In this document: one piece after another, positions 24,317 through 36,578 of the stretch
How the letters are laid out: every line of letters begins with the position of its first letter
Numbering within the stretch: position 1 is the stretch's first letter
Origin: Narthecium ossifragum
Taxonomy: Eukaryota > Streptophyta > Magnoliopsida > Dioscoreales > Nartheciaceae
Length of the DNA: 64,000 nt
Direction: 5' to 3'
NCBI GenBank assembly: GCA_963920575.1
Contig: OY986964.1
Span: 33,041,685-33,105,684, forward strand
Program-made: the position numbers and the translations under genes
The notes under the pieces: model-generated
Seen by the model: the letters and a program-made list of their open reading frames with translations, nothing else
Databases searched by the model: none
Told to the model about the DNA's origin: nothing

Positions 24317-26560
24317 TTATAAACAAGCCAAGTTATCTGGTGAAATTCCTTGCTCCAACATCACCCTATATGTATCAAAAGCTTTATTCCAGTCTCCCAT
24401 CTTGCGATATCCAGTGATCACAACCGTATAGGTTACCACAGTAGGAGTCAAGCCAAATTTTATCATTTCATCCATCAATGAGACTGAAATATCCATCAAA
24501 AACAACTTACTATATCCGTCTATAAGACAGGTATATGTGTATTCATCTGGCACTAAGCCGCTCTGCTTCATCATGTGGAAAAGTTCAACAGCCTTCTTCA
24601 CATCTTTGTTTCTACAATAAGCAGCAATCAATGCAGTATAAATGATTCTGTCAGGCATCAGCCCCTTTCCCATCATTTCCTTTAGCAATTTCAAAGCTTC
24701 AGTCAGTCTGCCAACATTGCAAAGCCCATCCACAAGACTTGTATATGTGTAGATGTTGGGCATGATCCCCTCCTTAAGCATTCCATTAAATACATAAAAA
24801 GCTTCTTCAACTTTAGAAATGGTGACAAGACAATTGATCAGGGTGCTGTAAACAACAACATCAGGAGCAATCCCTCTTTTTACCATAGCCCCCAAAACTC
24901 CCCATGCTCTGTCCAGCTCTCTCACGTTGCATAGACCATTTATCATCACACTATACATAAACAAGTTGGGAAGGATGCCCAGATCAGATATTTCATCTAG
25001 AAACATAAAAGCTTCTTCCAGATGCTGTTGCTTGCATAAGCCATCAAAAATGACAGTGCAAGTGATGACACTCGGCATAACGCCATTATCAAGCATGACT
25101 TTAAATAGCTCTAAAGCTTTATTCAGGCAGCCAATCCTGCAATAACCATAAATCAGGCTAGTATAATTGTAGACATCAGGAACAAATTCCCTCTCAACCA
25201 TGTCCTGCCAGAGTGTGCAAGCAACATCCAAATCCCCATGCTGACAATGCCCATCAATGAGAATGCTATAAGCAATCTGGTCATAAGCATATCCCTTATC
25301 CCTGAGCTCATGGAACAAACTCAATGCACTCTTCATCTCTCCTATTTTACACAAACCATGCAAAAGTGAGCTATAGGTTACCATGTTTGGTGTAACTCCA
25401 CTGTTGACCATTTCAACAAGCATGTTATAGGCTTTCGAAAAATCACCTTCTTTGCAAAAACCATCAATCAGAATGCTGTAGGTGTGAACATCAGGAGGAC
25501 ATGCGGATAACTTCATTTCATCCAAAACCATCAGTGCTTTCATCAACATGCCTCTGCGGCAAAACCCATGAATCACAGCATTGAAGCAGTAACTGTTGCA
25601 TGGCAATTTTTTCTGACACAAGCCCTTAATAAATTCCCATGCAGACTCCATGTCTCCCGTTTCACAAAGCCCACGAACATATGTGCCATAAGTAACTTCA
25701 TTTGGGCAGATATCATTCCTCTCCATTTCTTTCACAATCTCATTGGCTACTCTCATGTCTAACATGTCCCCATCAGTATACATATCCATCATGATACTAT
25801 ACGTGAAAACATTAGGCAATGGGCCCGAGCTCTTCATCTTGAAAAACAGAGTCTTGGCATATTGCACCTCATTTCTCTCAACCAAACACTTGAGCAACAA
25901 ATTGCAACAGCGAATGCTGATCTCAAATCCAACACTCTTGGCAGCCAATAATGATTCTAATGCATCTCTATGCATCAAGTTCTCAGCAAAAAAATAGATT
26001 GCCACCTCATACACTTGTGACAAACTCAATGCACCACCCGTGAGCTCCACCAACTCGGAAAACAACTCAAACCAGTTGGCATTTTTGCCCTTACAGTAAT
26101 CCAATATACTTCTAACCAATCTTTGGACTTCCATAGGCATCCCTGCCAAAGCAAAAATCCGAACAAACATGGCGAATGATTCCAACGAATGCGAGAAACC
26201 ATACTTCTGAACTGCTCCGGAAAACCCAATTTCCAACACAGAGGTACAGTCCAGAGTGCGAACTGCAATCCCAACATGTGGGAAAAGACTATAGTGCCAA
26301 TCTGTAGACAACGTAAGCTCCTGTATACTTCTGCTATGGTCTAAAATATCGAGAACATTACTCGCAACCACTTGGTTCTGATAGAAATGGGGCTCCTCCG
26401 AGCAACACAACAAAGGGGCCGAAGAGTAAGGCTTCAAAGATCGAATCTCTCCAAGAAAAGCTCGATGTAACAAACCCGAAACAATTCTTCTCATAGAGTA
26501 AGCGTGCCCGGTAAATGGAACCACCCCAGACTCGAGCATACACCCATCAGAACAAGCCAA
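24317..26560 (-). CDS. P-type pentatricopeptide repeat (PPR) protein
   Basis: Single-exon gene, up to 747 codons, predicted to bind RNA in mitochondria or chloroplasts and affect processing, stability or translation of specific transcripts. About 15 consecutive 35-residue PPR motifs follow a roughly 210-residue N-terminal region. Each opens with a variant of PDVxTYSxLIDGxCKxG, for example PNVFTYS, PNEVTYG, PDVHTYS, PNMVTYS, PDVYNYT, PNIYTYT and PDEYTYT. There is no E, DYW or SMR domain, so it is P class. The open frame starts at 26560, but the Met at 26494 (MRRIVSGLLHRAFLGEIRSL) opens a basic, hydrophobic presequence-like stretch and is a better start. It ends TAA inside the last motif region. 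The family is large, so the exact orthologue and RNA target cannot be named from sequence alone. Confidence 0.93.
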   Translation of the reverse strand: MACSDGCMLESGVVPFTGHAYSMRRIVSGLLHRAFLGEIRSLKPYSSAPLLCCSEEPHFYQNQVVASNVLDILDHSRSIQELTLSTDWHYSLFPHVGIAVRTLDCTSVLEIGFSGAVQKYGFSHSLESFAMFVRIFALAGMPMEVQRLVRSILDYCKGKNANWFELFSELVELTGGALSLSQVYEVAIYFFAENLMHRDALESLLAAKSVGFEISIRCCNLLLKCLVERNEVQYAKTLFFKMKSSGPLPNVFTYSIMMDMYTDGDMLDMRVANEIVKEMERNDICPNEVTYGTYVRGLCETGDMESAWEFIKGLCQKKLPCNSYCFNAVIHGFCRRGMLMKALMVLDEMKLSACPPDVHTYSILIDGFCKEGDFSKAYNMLVEMVNSGVTPNMVTYSSLLHGLCKIGEMKSALSLFHELRDKGYAYDQIAYSILIDGHCQHGDLDVACTLWQDMVEREFVPDVYNYTSLIYGYCRIGCLNKALELFKVMLDNGVMPSVITCTVIFDGLCKQQHLEEAFMFLDEISDLGILPNLFMYSVMINGLCNVRELDRAWGVLGAMVKRGIAPDVVVYSTLINCLVTISKVEEAFYVFNGMLKEGIMPNIYTYTSLVDGLCNVGRLTEALKLLKEMMGKGLMPDRIIYTALIAAYCRNKDVKKAVELFHMMKQSGLVPDEYTYTCLIDGYSKLFLMDISVSLMDEMIKFGLTPTVVTYTVVITGYRKMGDWNKAFDTYRVMLEQGISPDNLACL

Positions 26561-27334
26561 GAAGAGAAAGCCAAGAGACGAGTCTTACCACAAGAAATTC
26601 GGATGAAATAAGCATAAAGACGAGAATTTTAAGGGAAAGCATACGGCTTTGTTGGAGCTTCTAATCGAATTCCAAGAACTCGAATGGCGATGAAAGACCC
26701 ATCGAGCGCTTAGAGTCGGGGGTGATGGTAGTCGGACATACTGGGCGGGCGAGGTTGCCGGAAGGGACGAAGCCTTTGAAGCCTATTTGAGGAAGCGAGC
26801 TAGGGCTCCTACTGAATTCTTGTGGGTCAACTTAGTCAAACGGGCTGGAGATTTATGGGCTACGATGTTGGGCCCGACTCGTGAGCCCGAGCGGGAGATG
26901 GTGGATTTGGGTTGAAGCCAGCCCACTTTGGAGACATGATCATGACTCGACCTGACCTGGTTTAGGAGGCCCGGGCTTTAATTCAAATCAGTTGACCTTT
27001 TTTAATGCATTGGCAACAACACTTCAATTGCATGCACCAATTAAGCCTTAAGAATGGATGAGAAAAATTCAAATCTTCGCCAAAAGGTCTTCTAACAAAT
27101 TAACTCTAAATCTCCTCTCTCTGTTTATATACACAAATCTATTGTAAAGGGTTAAAGCACGCTACAAAGGGAGGTATCCAGAGGAAATTATATGTGAAGT
27201 AGTCTTTGTTCCTAGTGTATATATCCATTAATTATCCCAGCTTTCCTGCTGGCCATCTTGTTCATTTTATCTTATAATTTAAACCAAAACCAAATGAGAA
27301 AGGTAAGCAATAAGCTAGTATCTTGTCAGCTGCT
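26561..27334. other. Intergenic DNA between PPR and MATE genes
   Basis: The stretch is upstream of the PPR gene and downstream of the MATE gene, both on the minus strand. It holds a G/C-richer portion (about 26700-26950) that may be PPR 5' UTR or promoter, then A/T-rich sequence. I see no coding potential, RNA gene or clear repeat. Confidence 0.5.
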
Positions 27335-30241
27335 TCAATTTTGCTGCTTCACTGCTTCATCTTGTCCACCCCACAATCGTACTCGTTCAAATGCCTGTGC
27401 TGCCTGCATCCAGTATTTTTTATCACAGGGATTAGACAAATAGGATTAGACAAATAAGGTACACACATCACTTGTATGTGAACTAAACTCTTTTATTGTT
27501 CTCCTTTTAGGAAACCAAGGGAGTTGTTCATTGCTTTACTAGTTTCCACGGACTAACCAGTACAAGTGGTCAATTGCAGTCATCCATTTATCTAGCCTAT
27601 TAGAATGTCAGTCAGACAATTGGAGGTATATATATATGAGTTTGGGGATGCTAAGAAGTAATTTTTTTTTATTTTTTTTTATGAATGTTTGGTGGAGGAA
27701 AGGAGAAAGAATCAACTCAATGAACTCTTCTTTCTTTCAATGAGCAAAGAGAGTTAGGCAGATTCCTTGATGTATGCTGATATAAAAAGAGGCAGATAAA
27801 AAGAGAGATGACATCTTTTACCTCTTCTTTCCAGTCAGTTTGCCAAACTATATACAATAGAATCAATGTCTGCAGTGTAGTTCCGCAAAGCATACCGGCC
27901 CAAATTCCCTGATGTGAAACCACATCCATCTATCAGAAAAGCTTTGATTTGATAAAAGAGGGAAGAACATATGAAAAGTTTTTTTTTTTTTTTTTTTGAT
28001 GAATTGAGCCCGAAGGCTATATATGTGTAATTGGAGGCAAGTTAGTCTAATGTAGAATACTTTGCAGTGAAAGACAGAGCTCTACCTGAACTCCCCAGTG
28101 GAGATGATATCCCAAAAGGAACCCCAAAGGAAGTCCAAAAATGTAATAGCAAACTAAATTAATGTAGGCCACCATAGCTTGCCATCCACCTCCAACAGCA
28201 ACACCTACATCTCAAAAGTAAGTTATCAAGTGATGAATGATGACTATTATGACATGCACTAGCTAGTACTACCAGGAAGACACTTGAAAATTAGCCAACC
28301 ACTAGCTGGACCATATATAGTCCGTTTCACAGAGTCATATATATAAACCAAAACTTATAATAATCTCTAGTATATATAAAGCTTTCCAGCACTCCCAAAT
28401 CCTTGCCAAACAAATATATATATGACCATAATTAATTATGCGAAGAAGCTACTTAGTCTTAATCATGCGAAGATCTAAAACGACTAGCTAGCTAGAGATG
28501 TAGCCAGCCTACATGCATGCATGTGGTTCGGGGAATCTGGATGAAACAAGCAGCAATCGGCGGAGATTCCGCTGTTGTGCATTAATTGTGTACGTAAGAG
28601 GAAAATAATTACCTGAAATAACGGGTTGAACGCTATTAAGCACCATAGTCAGACCAAGAAGATAGGCTATGTCCGCGACCGCCTTTTGCAAATCTTTATC
28701 ACTGGTAAAAATAGCTGAGAAATACTTTCGGAACGCTAGAATTATGCCCATGCAAATTAGCCCAATTGCAAGAGATTGGAGAACAACTACGATGACAGAG
28801 AACTTTGCAGCCCTGGGCCTACGTGATCCAAGCTCATTAGAGACTCGAACGCTGAAGAATGCAGGAGAGAGATCGATCGATCGATCGATCGAACGCGAAC
28901 GCAAAGGCAAAGGTGATCAGATTGTTAGCAAGATATTAGAAATCAATCATCAAAACAAGCATCACAGAACCGGTGTTCTACGACTTTTACCTTATAGCAG
29001 CATTGATTCCTATAAACAGCATACCTTCCCATCCATTGATGTTCATGCTGAATGAATTAAGCAGCCATAGTGAAGCTCATAGTTAAAATTTGTTGGTTGA
29101 CATAGTCCATGGTATCCATTTTTCAAAACTATTAGTAGTAAAGTGTGGAGGGAAGCTTACCATATTGAAATGGAACCTACTGCAATCTCAGCATCTTTGA
29201 GGTGGCCAGTGAGCACCACCAAGACCATAATGTACCAAATCTCAAGGCAAAGCATGACAGCAGAGGCGACAGAGAGTCTCACAAATGGCCACATCTCCTT
29301 GAAGGCCGCCGCCGATAGCCCTGTCCAGCCCTCCTTACACCAGCCGACGACATACACAACCTGAGCCAAGGCCACTGCCCATGCCGAGATGTCGTAGGCC
29401 GCAGCTGCTCCAGCCAAACCCCATTCAAAGGCATAGACGAAGAGTGCAAGCAAGCCAACATGCAGAATGAATACTACAAAGCCAATCCATGCCAAGACCA
29501 CCACCTTGCTTTGAGCTTGCAAGAACTTCTGGGTGGGGAAGTTTATGGCCAATGCGAACATCTGGGGGATGATTTGGACTGTGAATCTGCCTGCGGCTTC
29601 GGCAATATCTTCTTCTTGCCCGAGGAGCCTTAGGATCGGCGTCGCGAATATATATAGTGGGCACAAGATGAATGAAGAGACTGTGAGGATTATCCACGAG
29701 CGTTGCATGTAGACGCCGAGCATCTCAACTTGACCGGCACCAAATGCCTGCCCGCAGAGCGTCTCGAGTGCACTCCCCATGCCAAGCTGTGATTTTTAAA
29801 TGAAGGAAAAGAATTCCCATCGAGGATTTTGAGCTTCGCAAAACTTTTGGAATGGAAATTTCAAAGGGATGCGATTGGGACGGCGACGGAACTCACGAGG
29901 AAGCCAAATGAGAAGTTGGAGACGACGGAGAGGCCAATAGCGACGGCGGAGAGCTGGAGGTTGCCGAGGTGTCCCACGAAGATCTGGGTGGAGGAGTTGA
30001 TCCCATAGAGGCAGAAGATGTTGAACGCTATCGGCCCCGCGATACACCAGAGCTTCTTCGTCTCCCTGACGAACACCTCCCATCCGTCCCCAAAACCATT
30101 AATTGGTGGGGTATCCTGAAACTTCGCCGCCGCCTCTGCGGCCGACAATTCCTTCGCCGATCTCACCACCAGCTCCGACTCTGATTCCGACTCCTCCATG
30201 ATCACCATTCTCGTCGTGTTGGGATTCAAAGGGTCCTCCAT
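27335..30241 (-). CDS. MATE efflux transporter, DETOXIFICATION (DTX33-35-like)
   Basis: Multi-pass membrane antiporter of the MATE family. Plant members move flavonoids, alkaloids, organic acids or xenobiotics across vacuolar or plasma membranes in exchange for protons. Seven exons on the minus strand: 29897-30241, 29161-29786, 28991-29047, 28613-28851, 28086-28204, 27822-27908 and 27335-27403, giving 513 residues, typical of the family. An acidic, soluble N terminus precedes ETKKLWCIAGPIAFN. Family signatures include NSSTQIFVGHLGNLQLSAVA, GMGSALETLCGQAFGAGQ, GWEGMLFIGINAA and SVRVSNELGSRRPRAAKFS. The last exon has the usual WGG motif (RVRLWGGQDE). The start at 30241 gives the acidic leader; MVIMEES (30208) is an alternative. 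Similarity to the DTX33-35 clade is from memory of family motifs; substrate is unknown. Confidence 0.92.
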
Positions 30242-30999
30242 CCCAATGATAGACTACTTTGGTCTGAGTAAGTCTCGCACTTTTTTTAGATTTCATGTTT
30301 GGCCGGTGAGGAGGAGAGATAGGAGAAGCTGCTTCTCCTCTGTTCCTTCCGCTATCTTTTGGTTTTGGGCTTTCCCTCCGCGACCGCGACTTACGTAAAG
30401 ACGCGGTCGTTGGTTATAACTTATAAGGATGCTCTCTGCACGGCACGTGGGAGGTACGAGTCCAGTGAGCTCACGTTTAGAATGCCAGCGGCGGAGCGTG
30501 TTAAGCGACGCTGTCAATTCGACCGTATCAAATCTATAAAACTCGTTTTCGTTTAGTAATGAGCACGATTCACGAATTTTAAAGTGGACTGTGAGCACGA
30601 CGTCAACATAAGAATCATCAGTAACTTGAACATAAAAGTCAGCATTTAAGTTTAAAGAACCAACCTGTAGCTAGTTGCTCTTCTATGTTGCTGGGCAACC
30701 TGCATGCTAATCACAACCCATCCACAACGGGTTCAAAACAGGCCATCCACTTGTAGACATCGAGGGCGACCGATCTGGACATCGTGCCGCTCGCCGTTGG
30801 ACACCAAAGAAGCTGTAGCGCCGGCCAGGTGGCCAGCTGGATGGAAGGGGGCGTAGCGTATCGGGAATAAGAAGGGAGCTGCTTCTCCAACATCCCCTGA
30901 TCAACACACACACCCTTCGTACCCACCCGTTATTTTCCACTTATGTCTTTTATTTTTTTATTTTTCTCTCAATTTTTTAACTGTTAGTATTTTTTTTAT

Positions 31000-31060
<61 letters not shown>

Positions 31061-31699
31061 TTTGATCTATATTTTTATATATATTTTAAAATTTAAATAA
31101 TTTCTCCCAAAATTTACAACTAAAAAATAAATAAATAATCATAAACATATAATAAAAAAACTGCTTGTTCAAAAAATAAAATAAAACTGATAACAAAAAA
31201 AAAAATTGATAAAAAAGAATAAAGAAAACAGATAAAAAAATAAAACTAATGAACAAACAAAAGAAACAAAACTAGAAAAAACAACACGAGGGAAAAAACA
31301 AACAAACGAAAGTCAACGATTACGGTCCCGGGGTGGCGGAGGGGTTGTGTCAAGGGGTGTGAGAAGGAGCTCCATTTGCGATGAGAAACGGACGGATAAC
31401 GGACTCTAAAACCAAAGTAGGAAAAGGAGCACCGGAGAAAAATAAATCAGCTGTGTTTCTCGAACGGCAGACGGGTTCATGGCATCTCTCAAAATGGCCA
31501 GCCAGGCAGCCACCAGGGATGGGTTTGCCATGGAAGCCAGAAGAAGTCGCCAGCTCATCAAAGGAAACGCTGTTCGCTGTTTTGGTATAAACAGCAGAGT
31601 CATACTCATATCCCACGGCGTTCCTTTATTATCCAACTTCCATTCACATCAAAGTAGAGAGGGAAAGCCACTTCTTCTCTTGGGCTCGCGGGCTTCTAA
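30242..31699. other. Intergenic DNA between divergent MATE and RING genes
   Basis: The two genes are transcribed away from each other, so this holds both promoters. Apart from an (AT)n microsatellite and a long A-rich stretch (about 31090-31300), the sequence is unremarkable. Open frames near 30293-30940 and 31350-31636 overlap on both strands and have no recognisable domain. Confidence 0.5.
31002..31056. repeat. (AT)n microsatellite
   Basis: Roughly 27 AT dinucleotides in an almost unbroken run, followed by further A/T-rich sequence. It is likely length-variable between individuals. Confidence 0.95.
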
Positions 31700-33319
31700 T
31701 ATTCCAGAGCGCCCGCGCCCGCACTGCCTCTCTCTCTCTCTTCTCGCTCGGCTCGCTCTCGCGCTTGCAGCAAGATGGAGAAGCGCAAAGCGTCGACGCC
31801 CCAGGCATCTCCGACGACCTAAAGAGGGCGAAGCCCTCCTCAGAGTTCGCGAATTTTGGGGAGAAGTCCGTGATTCTTTTGGTACAACCCTCGGGCTCTA
31901 CTATCGAATCTTGTTCTCTTTCGACTTTGTAACGTTGTTTTGCTTACGAGATTTAGGTATTCAGGCGGTAATGTTCTTGAATCTGGGATGTTTATATGAA
32001 TTCAGATCTTTAACAGTGATTTTTTTGGATGTTGCTCGGTTCATTGGCTTTGATTTTTTTTTTTTGCATTTTGATATGAGCTTGCAATTGGTGAATTCGA
32101 GGTTATGATGATCTTATTTTTTTCGGGTTATTGGATGATTGAGTGTTTTTAATTGCGTTTGAATCGATTTCTTGTGCTTCTTCTAGACTTAGGGAGCTAC
32201 TGTAATTGTTGAGGATGTTGTCATCTCCAATTCGGTTTTAATGCTTATACAATGAAGATGTGTTTCGTGTATCTGGTTGAACTGTTGGGATTTATTAATT
32301 CATGTCTTCTTGATTACATCTTCGTGTTGAATTGGTGTCTAGCGGTTATATTGGACGTTAAACCTATCCTCAAGTCATAGATGATTTGTCCTAGCATCAA
32401 CTAAGCGCTTGAAATGTTGTAAATTTGATAAGATGTTAAAGTTACAGACGTGCAGATAACGGCTCTATTTATGTATGGTCCTTTAGCATTAATTTTTGTT
32501 TTCAGTTTCCTGTCCTATGAAGCTGATTTTCTTATCTATTGCTACGAATTTCTATTTATGTGCCCAACTTGATACGAATCATTTTTTTTAGCAACTATGG
32601 GGCGTACGAATTGAGGTTCTGGTTAGAGATTGGATTAGTATCTTTGGTAAACAAAAAGATGATGTCTGTTGGTAACTTTGTCTCCAAGTATGGATAAATA
32701 GTACATACTTCAGAGTCATAAATCAAGATAAAACATGGATCATAGAGCTTTCTTGTGCTGTTGCTTTTTGAACATAGATTGTGGCATGTTTCAGGTCATG
32801 GTTCTCCATCTTATTTCGACTTTGAACAACGTCACATCATACATTCAAATTTGTTGTCTACATTGTGGAGAGAACGGAACTTGGGGTTATGTTTAGATTG
32901 AACCATCTATGACAGGGACGTGGTTGAGCTTGTTGGAACCGTTCTCCTTTTAAGATTATATATCCTGATGTCGGTGTCTAATACTATTTGAATAACATTT
33001 TTTTTTTTTGTTTTGAACATCAGGTTGACTGTGTCCAAGTCTACTTATGATATTATACACACACACACGCGTGCACATGCTAGCACGCTCATGCACACAT
33101 AGATGCATATATTTTAGTTTTCTTAGCTTGCTAGTTCAAATCATATGCATTTGAAAGCTTTTATCTTTTTACGTAGGCGCAATTGATCTGCTTGCAGGAT
33201 GGTATATTAAGCCTAACTTCCGTTGCGGGCTGCTTATTTTTTTATTACAGAATATGATGCGTCACTATTTTGAACTTTCAAGTGGTCAGCAGTTGCAAAA
33301 GTAGCCCAGATAGATCGAT
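31700..33319 (+). other. Probable 5' UTR with leader intron of the RING-H2 gene
   Basis: A CT-rich leader (TCTCTCTCTC near 31730) and G/C-rich sequence to about 31880 look like a first non-coding exon. Sequence then becomes T-rich and intron-like until TTTATTACAG|AATATG at 33250, an acceptor 69 bases before the ATG. A 15-codon open frame starts at 31775 in the putative leader (MEKRKASTPQASPTT) and could act as an upstream ORF. The donor site is not certain. No TATA box was assigned. Confidence 0.5.
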
Positions 33320-36300
33320 ATGGGTGGCTGTTGTTGCTCTTCTGCTGGAAGAGCTGTAGCAGATAGGCGACCAATATACTTCTACGTGCGTATTATCTGC
33401 TTTTGCAATATGTGAATTCTTCATCATTTACCTGCTTTCCTCGAGTTTCTGCAGACTAATCTCCTTATGCTGGTATATCTGTGTGAGTATACTTGTGTCC
33501 ATCTGTGCGTGCATGCGTAGAGGCGTCTGTGTGCATGTGGGCTTTGCTTTGCTGTTTAGCACAATTTTCTTTAGCACTGATCACGCGTTGTGTGGCTTTG
33601 CTATGTCATCTTTGAGATTATAAAATAGAGAAGTCAATGTACAGTTGTCATAAAATGGAGTGGTCAATGTACAGTTATCTTGGCCTTGCCATGGTATTAT
33701 GCTTTGCTCATGCTCTCAATGGTTGGCTGTTTTTTTAGAATCCTCTTGTACATAACTTCCTTTGCAGTGCCCTCGAGAGTTGGATCATCAAGTTCCTTTA
33801 TCTGCTGTGCATGGCACATCATCTGCAATCTCACCTGAACTCCTTGTTGATCCACATCTAGAGATGACTATTCCAGAGACTTACAGAGCACCTCCTGCAC
33901 CATTGCCTTATGGTGTGGATATGGAACACTCACAATCCCTGCCTGGAAGCTTTGGAAGTTTTGGCAACAAGGAGAACTGTATGCAAGCAGGAGACTCCCA
34001 ACCAGTAGGAGCTGCATTGAGGGAGAATGCATTAGAAGGTGCAGATACATATGGGGCTTTAAAAGAGTCGGATTGCAAGAGTAACCTTGGTTATGATCTT
34101 GACAATACTGAGGTCATAGAAGATGAACTTTTAAACTCCAATGGCAGAGTTTATTCAGCCATGGATGAGGATGATATGTGTCCCACTTGTCTTGAAGGTA
34201 GTTTCTTTTCTCATTAGAATGATAATTGTTTACTCATTTCTCTCGATACCAACGACACATTCTGACACTCACAAGATGATATACTTGTTAAAACTTTGGA
34301 TAGATTTCCATGTCTGTAGTTGTCATCGGAGGCTATCATGATGTCTATAAGAGACATCCGTAGTTTTCTTTAGTTCTCAGTAACTATCAGTGGAGTACAA
34401 CAAATCTGGGCTGAACTCATTGTGAAAATATATTCAATTATGACACATGGAAAAGAGAATACGAGGCTTCTGCATCAGGAATTTTTGAAGCATGACCTCT
34501 CAGATTGAAGTGGACTGACCAACATGTTTTCTAACTCATTTGCTGTTTAGTTCTTTAAACACCCAATGCATACTGTAGTATTAAAGCATGTGGAAGGAGG
34601 CCTTTGAAAAATGCTAAAACTCCTGATTGGTTAGCCAAAATGAAATGCTTTTGTTTCTTTTATCAACCACCATGTAGGTGCTCTGGCTGCTCTCACTGGA
34701 ATGGATCATTTGTCTTCTAGCATTAACAATTGGCTTTTAGTTATAAGGTGCACATCACATCTGAGATGTAGATAAAAGACAAAGTCATGATGAGAAAGGC
34801 CCTCTGTGATGTAGATCCTAATTACTGAACCTAATCAGCAAATGCAGTAGTCTCAGTTATTGGTTGTACATGCTGCTATGCTGTGATCCTGGTTTGGAGA
34901 CTAAAATAGTGGTTCCCATTTTTAATTTTCTTTGCTATTTTCTCAGATGGAATTGTTTGGCACGTATAATGTTGTTTTTCTGCAGAGTATGACACGGAGA
35001 ATCCCCGTATCATTACAAAATGTGAACATCATTTTCACCTTTCATGCATTCTTGAATGGCTGGAAAGAAGTCATACTTGCCCCGTCTGTGACCAGGTTTG
35101 CCTACCAACTTCTAATTCCTTGTTGGTTATAAGCAATGCTCGTGAAAATCGAAATACTTTTGTCATGCCTGTCCTACTGTTGCATATTTTTGTATGATAT
35201 ATATATATACTAGTATATTGCCCATGCCGTCAGGACATTATTTTCCTAGTTTTCAAACGAATGGTTTTAATAACTACTTCCTCTAATATGAAACCTTATT
35301 TTCCTAAATTTTCAAACGGGCGGTTTTAATATGTGGCTAATTGAACTCTCTAATGACTACTCCCTCTAAATTTTCAAACGGACGGTTTTAATAACTATCG
35401 TGCCTCTAAATATGTGGCTAATTGAACCTTGTAATTTAATTTTCAAACCGAATTAAATAATAGCTTGATTATCCACGTAGGACAAACCAGGGACAACTCA
35501 CATGATCTTATATATATACTAGGTAGACCCCGTGCAACCTGGCACGGCTATCTACCCACCCCTTCTCTCTCTCTCCTCTCTCCCTCTCTTTATATAATAA
35601 CCAACCTTACGCCACGTGTGCGCCACGTCAGAAAATTGGTTATGACGTGGCATATGACTCGGCAAATGGGCCTCGTGCCTCCGATACTATCCTCCCTCTC
35701 TAATTATTTGGTTACAACATTATGCCTCATGTGTATTGTTTTATAACTCAGATTATGACTCATATGTCACGTCATAAAACCTGATATATATGACGAGTAA
35801 AGGTAAGGAGGCGATATTAATCCAAGCGGACCCCACATCCTACGTGGACTACTTGACGTGAAGCATCGCTCCTCTAACAAGTTGCTTGAGGTTGGGGCCC
35901 ACATGTGAAGTCTCTATGTTTGAAGCCAAATTGGTTTGGGTTAAGGTTCTTAGTTGAACTTATTGTAGAGGTTAGCAGCTATAAAAGGGCTACAACCTGG
36001 GGTTTATGGGTGTGTTCATGTGCTCCGGGTGTTTGTGTGTGCTGCTGGTGTTTGTGACGGCCATTGTGAGAGGTGTGAGAGTAGACAACCCTAAAAAGAG
36101 ATTATCTGTCTCCTTTGGGGTTATGGTTTTGTAATCTCCCCTTATAGTGAAGAGCTCATCGATCGTTCGTGGTTTTATTGGGAGGTTTTTTCATGTAAAT
36201 CCTTGTGTTCCTCAACTATTTTTTTTCCTTCTTGTTTGGTTGTTTATTCCGTTGCATCCCATTAATATCTAGCGTATCTTTGACATCATCAAAACCCCTC

Positions 36301-36578
36301 ATATCCCCCAACAATTTTTTTGGCCAAAATGAGACGGCCTTTTTGTTTGCTATTTAGTGTGAAGATGCCATTCATCTGCTCATGTGTGCAGTCACTGGGC
36401 CTCGTGTTGCTTTGGTTAAGAAATATATCATCAGCATCAAGCCATATATACCAAGAGCCAGATTTTGCTTTTCCCTTTGCTCCTATTTTGTGACTATTGT
36501 CTATGCTTGACCTTTTTAATTAGCATGTGCTTTTTTTTTGTGCAGATGATGATGTTTGACCACAACACCGACGACTAG
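33320..36578 (+). CDS. RING-H2 E3 ubiquitin ligase, At3g02290-like
   Basis: A 212-residue protein in four coding exons: 33320-33385, 33768-34197, 34986-35095 and 36546-36578. The C-terminal RING-H2 finger has all ligands in canonical spacing: C160, C163, C178, H180, H183, C186, C197 and C200, with W190 in the usual E2-contact position. RING-H2 proteins transfer ubiquitin from an E2 to substrates. The N terminus MGGCCCSSAG has Gly2 followed by three Cys, a classic setting for myristoylation plus palmitoylation, so the ligase is probably membrane-attached; this is inference. The middle is acidic and low in predicted structure. It resembles the Arabidopsis At3g02290 group. The last exon encodes only ten residues (MMMFDHNTDD) and is separated by a 1.45-kb intron carrying transposon relics. 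Confidence 0.93.
35210..35523 (-). mobile_element. Helitron-like 3' termini in the last RING intron
   Basis: On the minus strand, sequence ending at 35520 reads CCGTGCC..GCACGGGGTC TACCTAG and is followed by T. This is a short GC hairpin followed by CTAG at an A|T junction, as expected for a Helitron 3' end. A second, weaker end near 35213 reads GGGCAATATACTAG on the same strand. Between them TTTTCAAACG(G/A)(A/G)CGGTTTTAAT recurs three times. The matching 5' terminus (TC...) was not found, so these are probably decayed, non-autonomous remnants. Confidence 0.45.

Noticed and set aside
31775..31822. Short MEKRK open frame upstream of the RING gene as a gene
   Set aside because: Fifteen codons in a probable leader; kept only as a possible upstream ORF.
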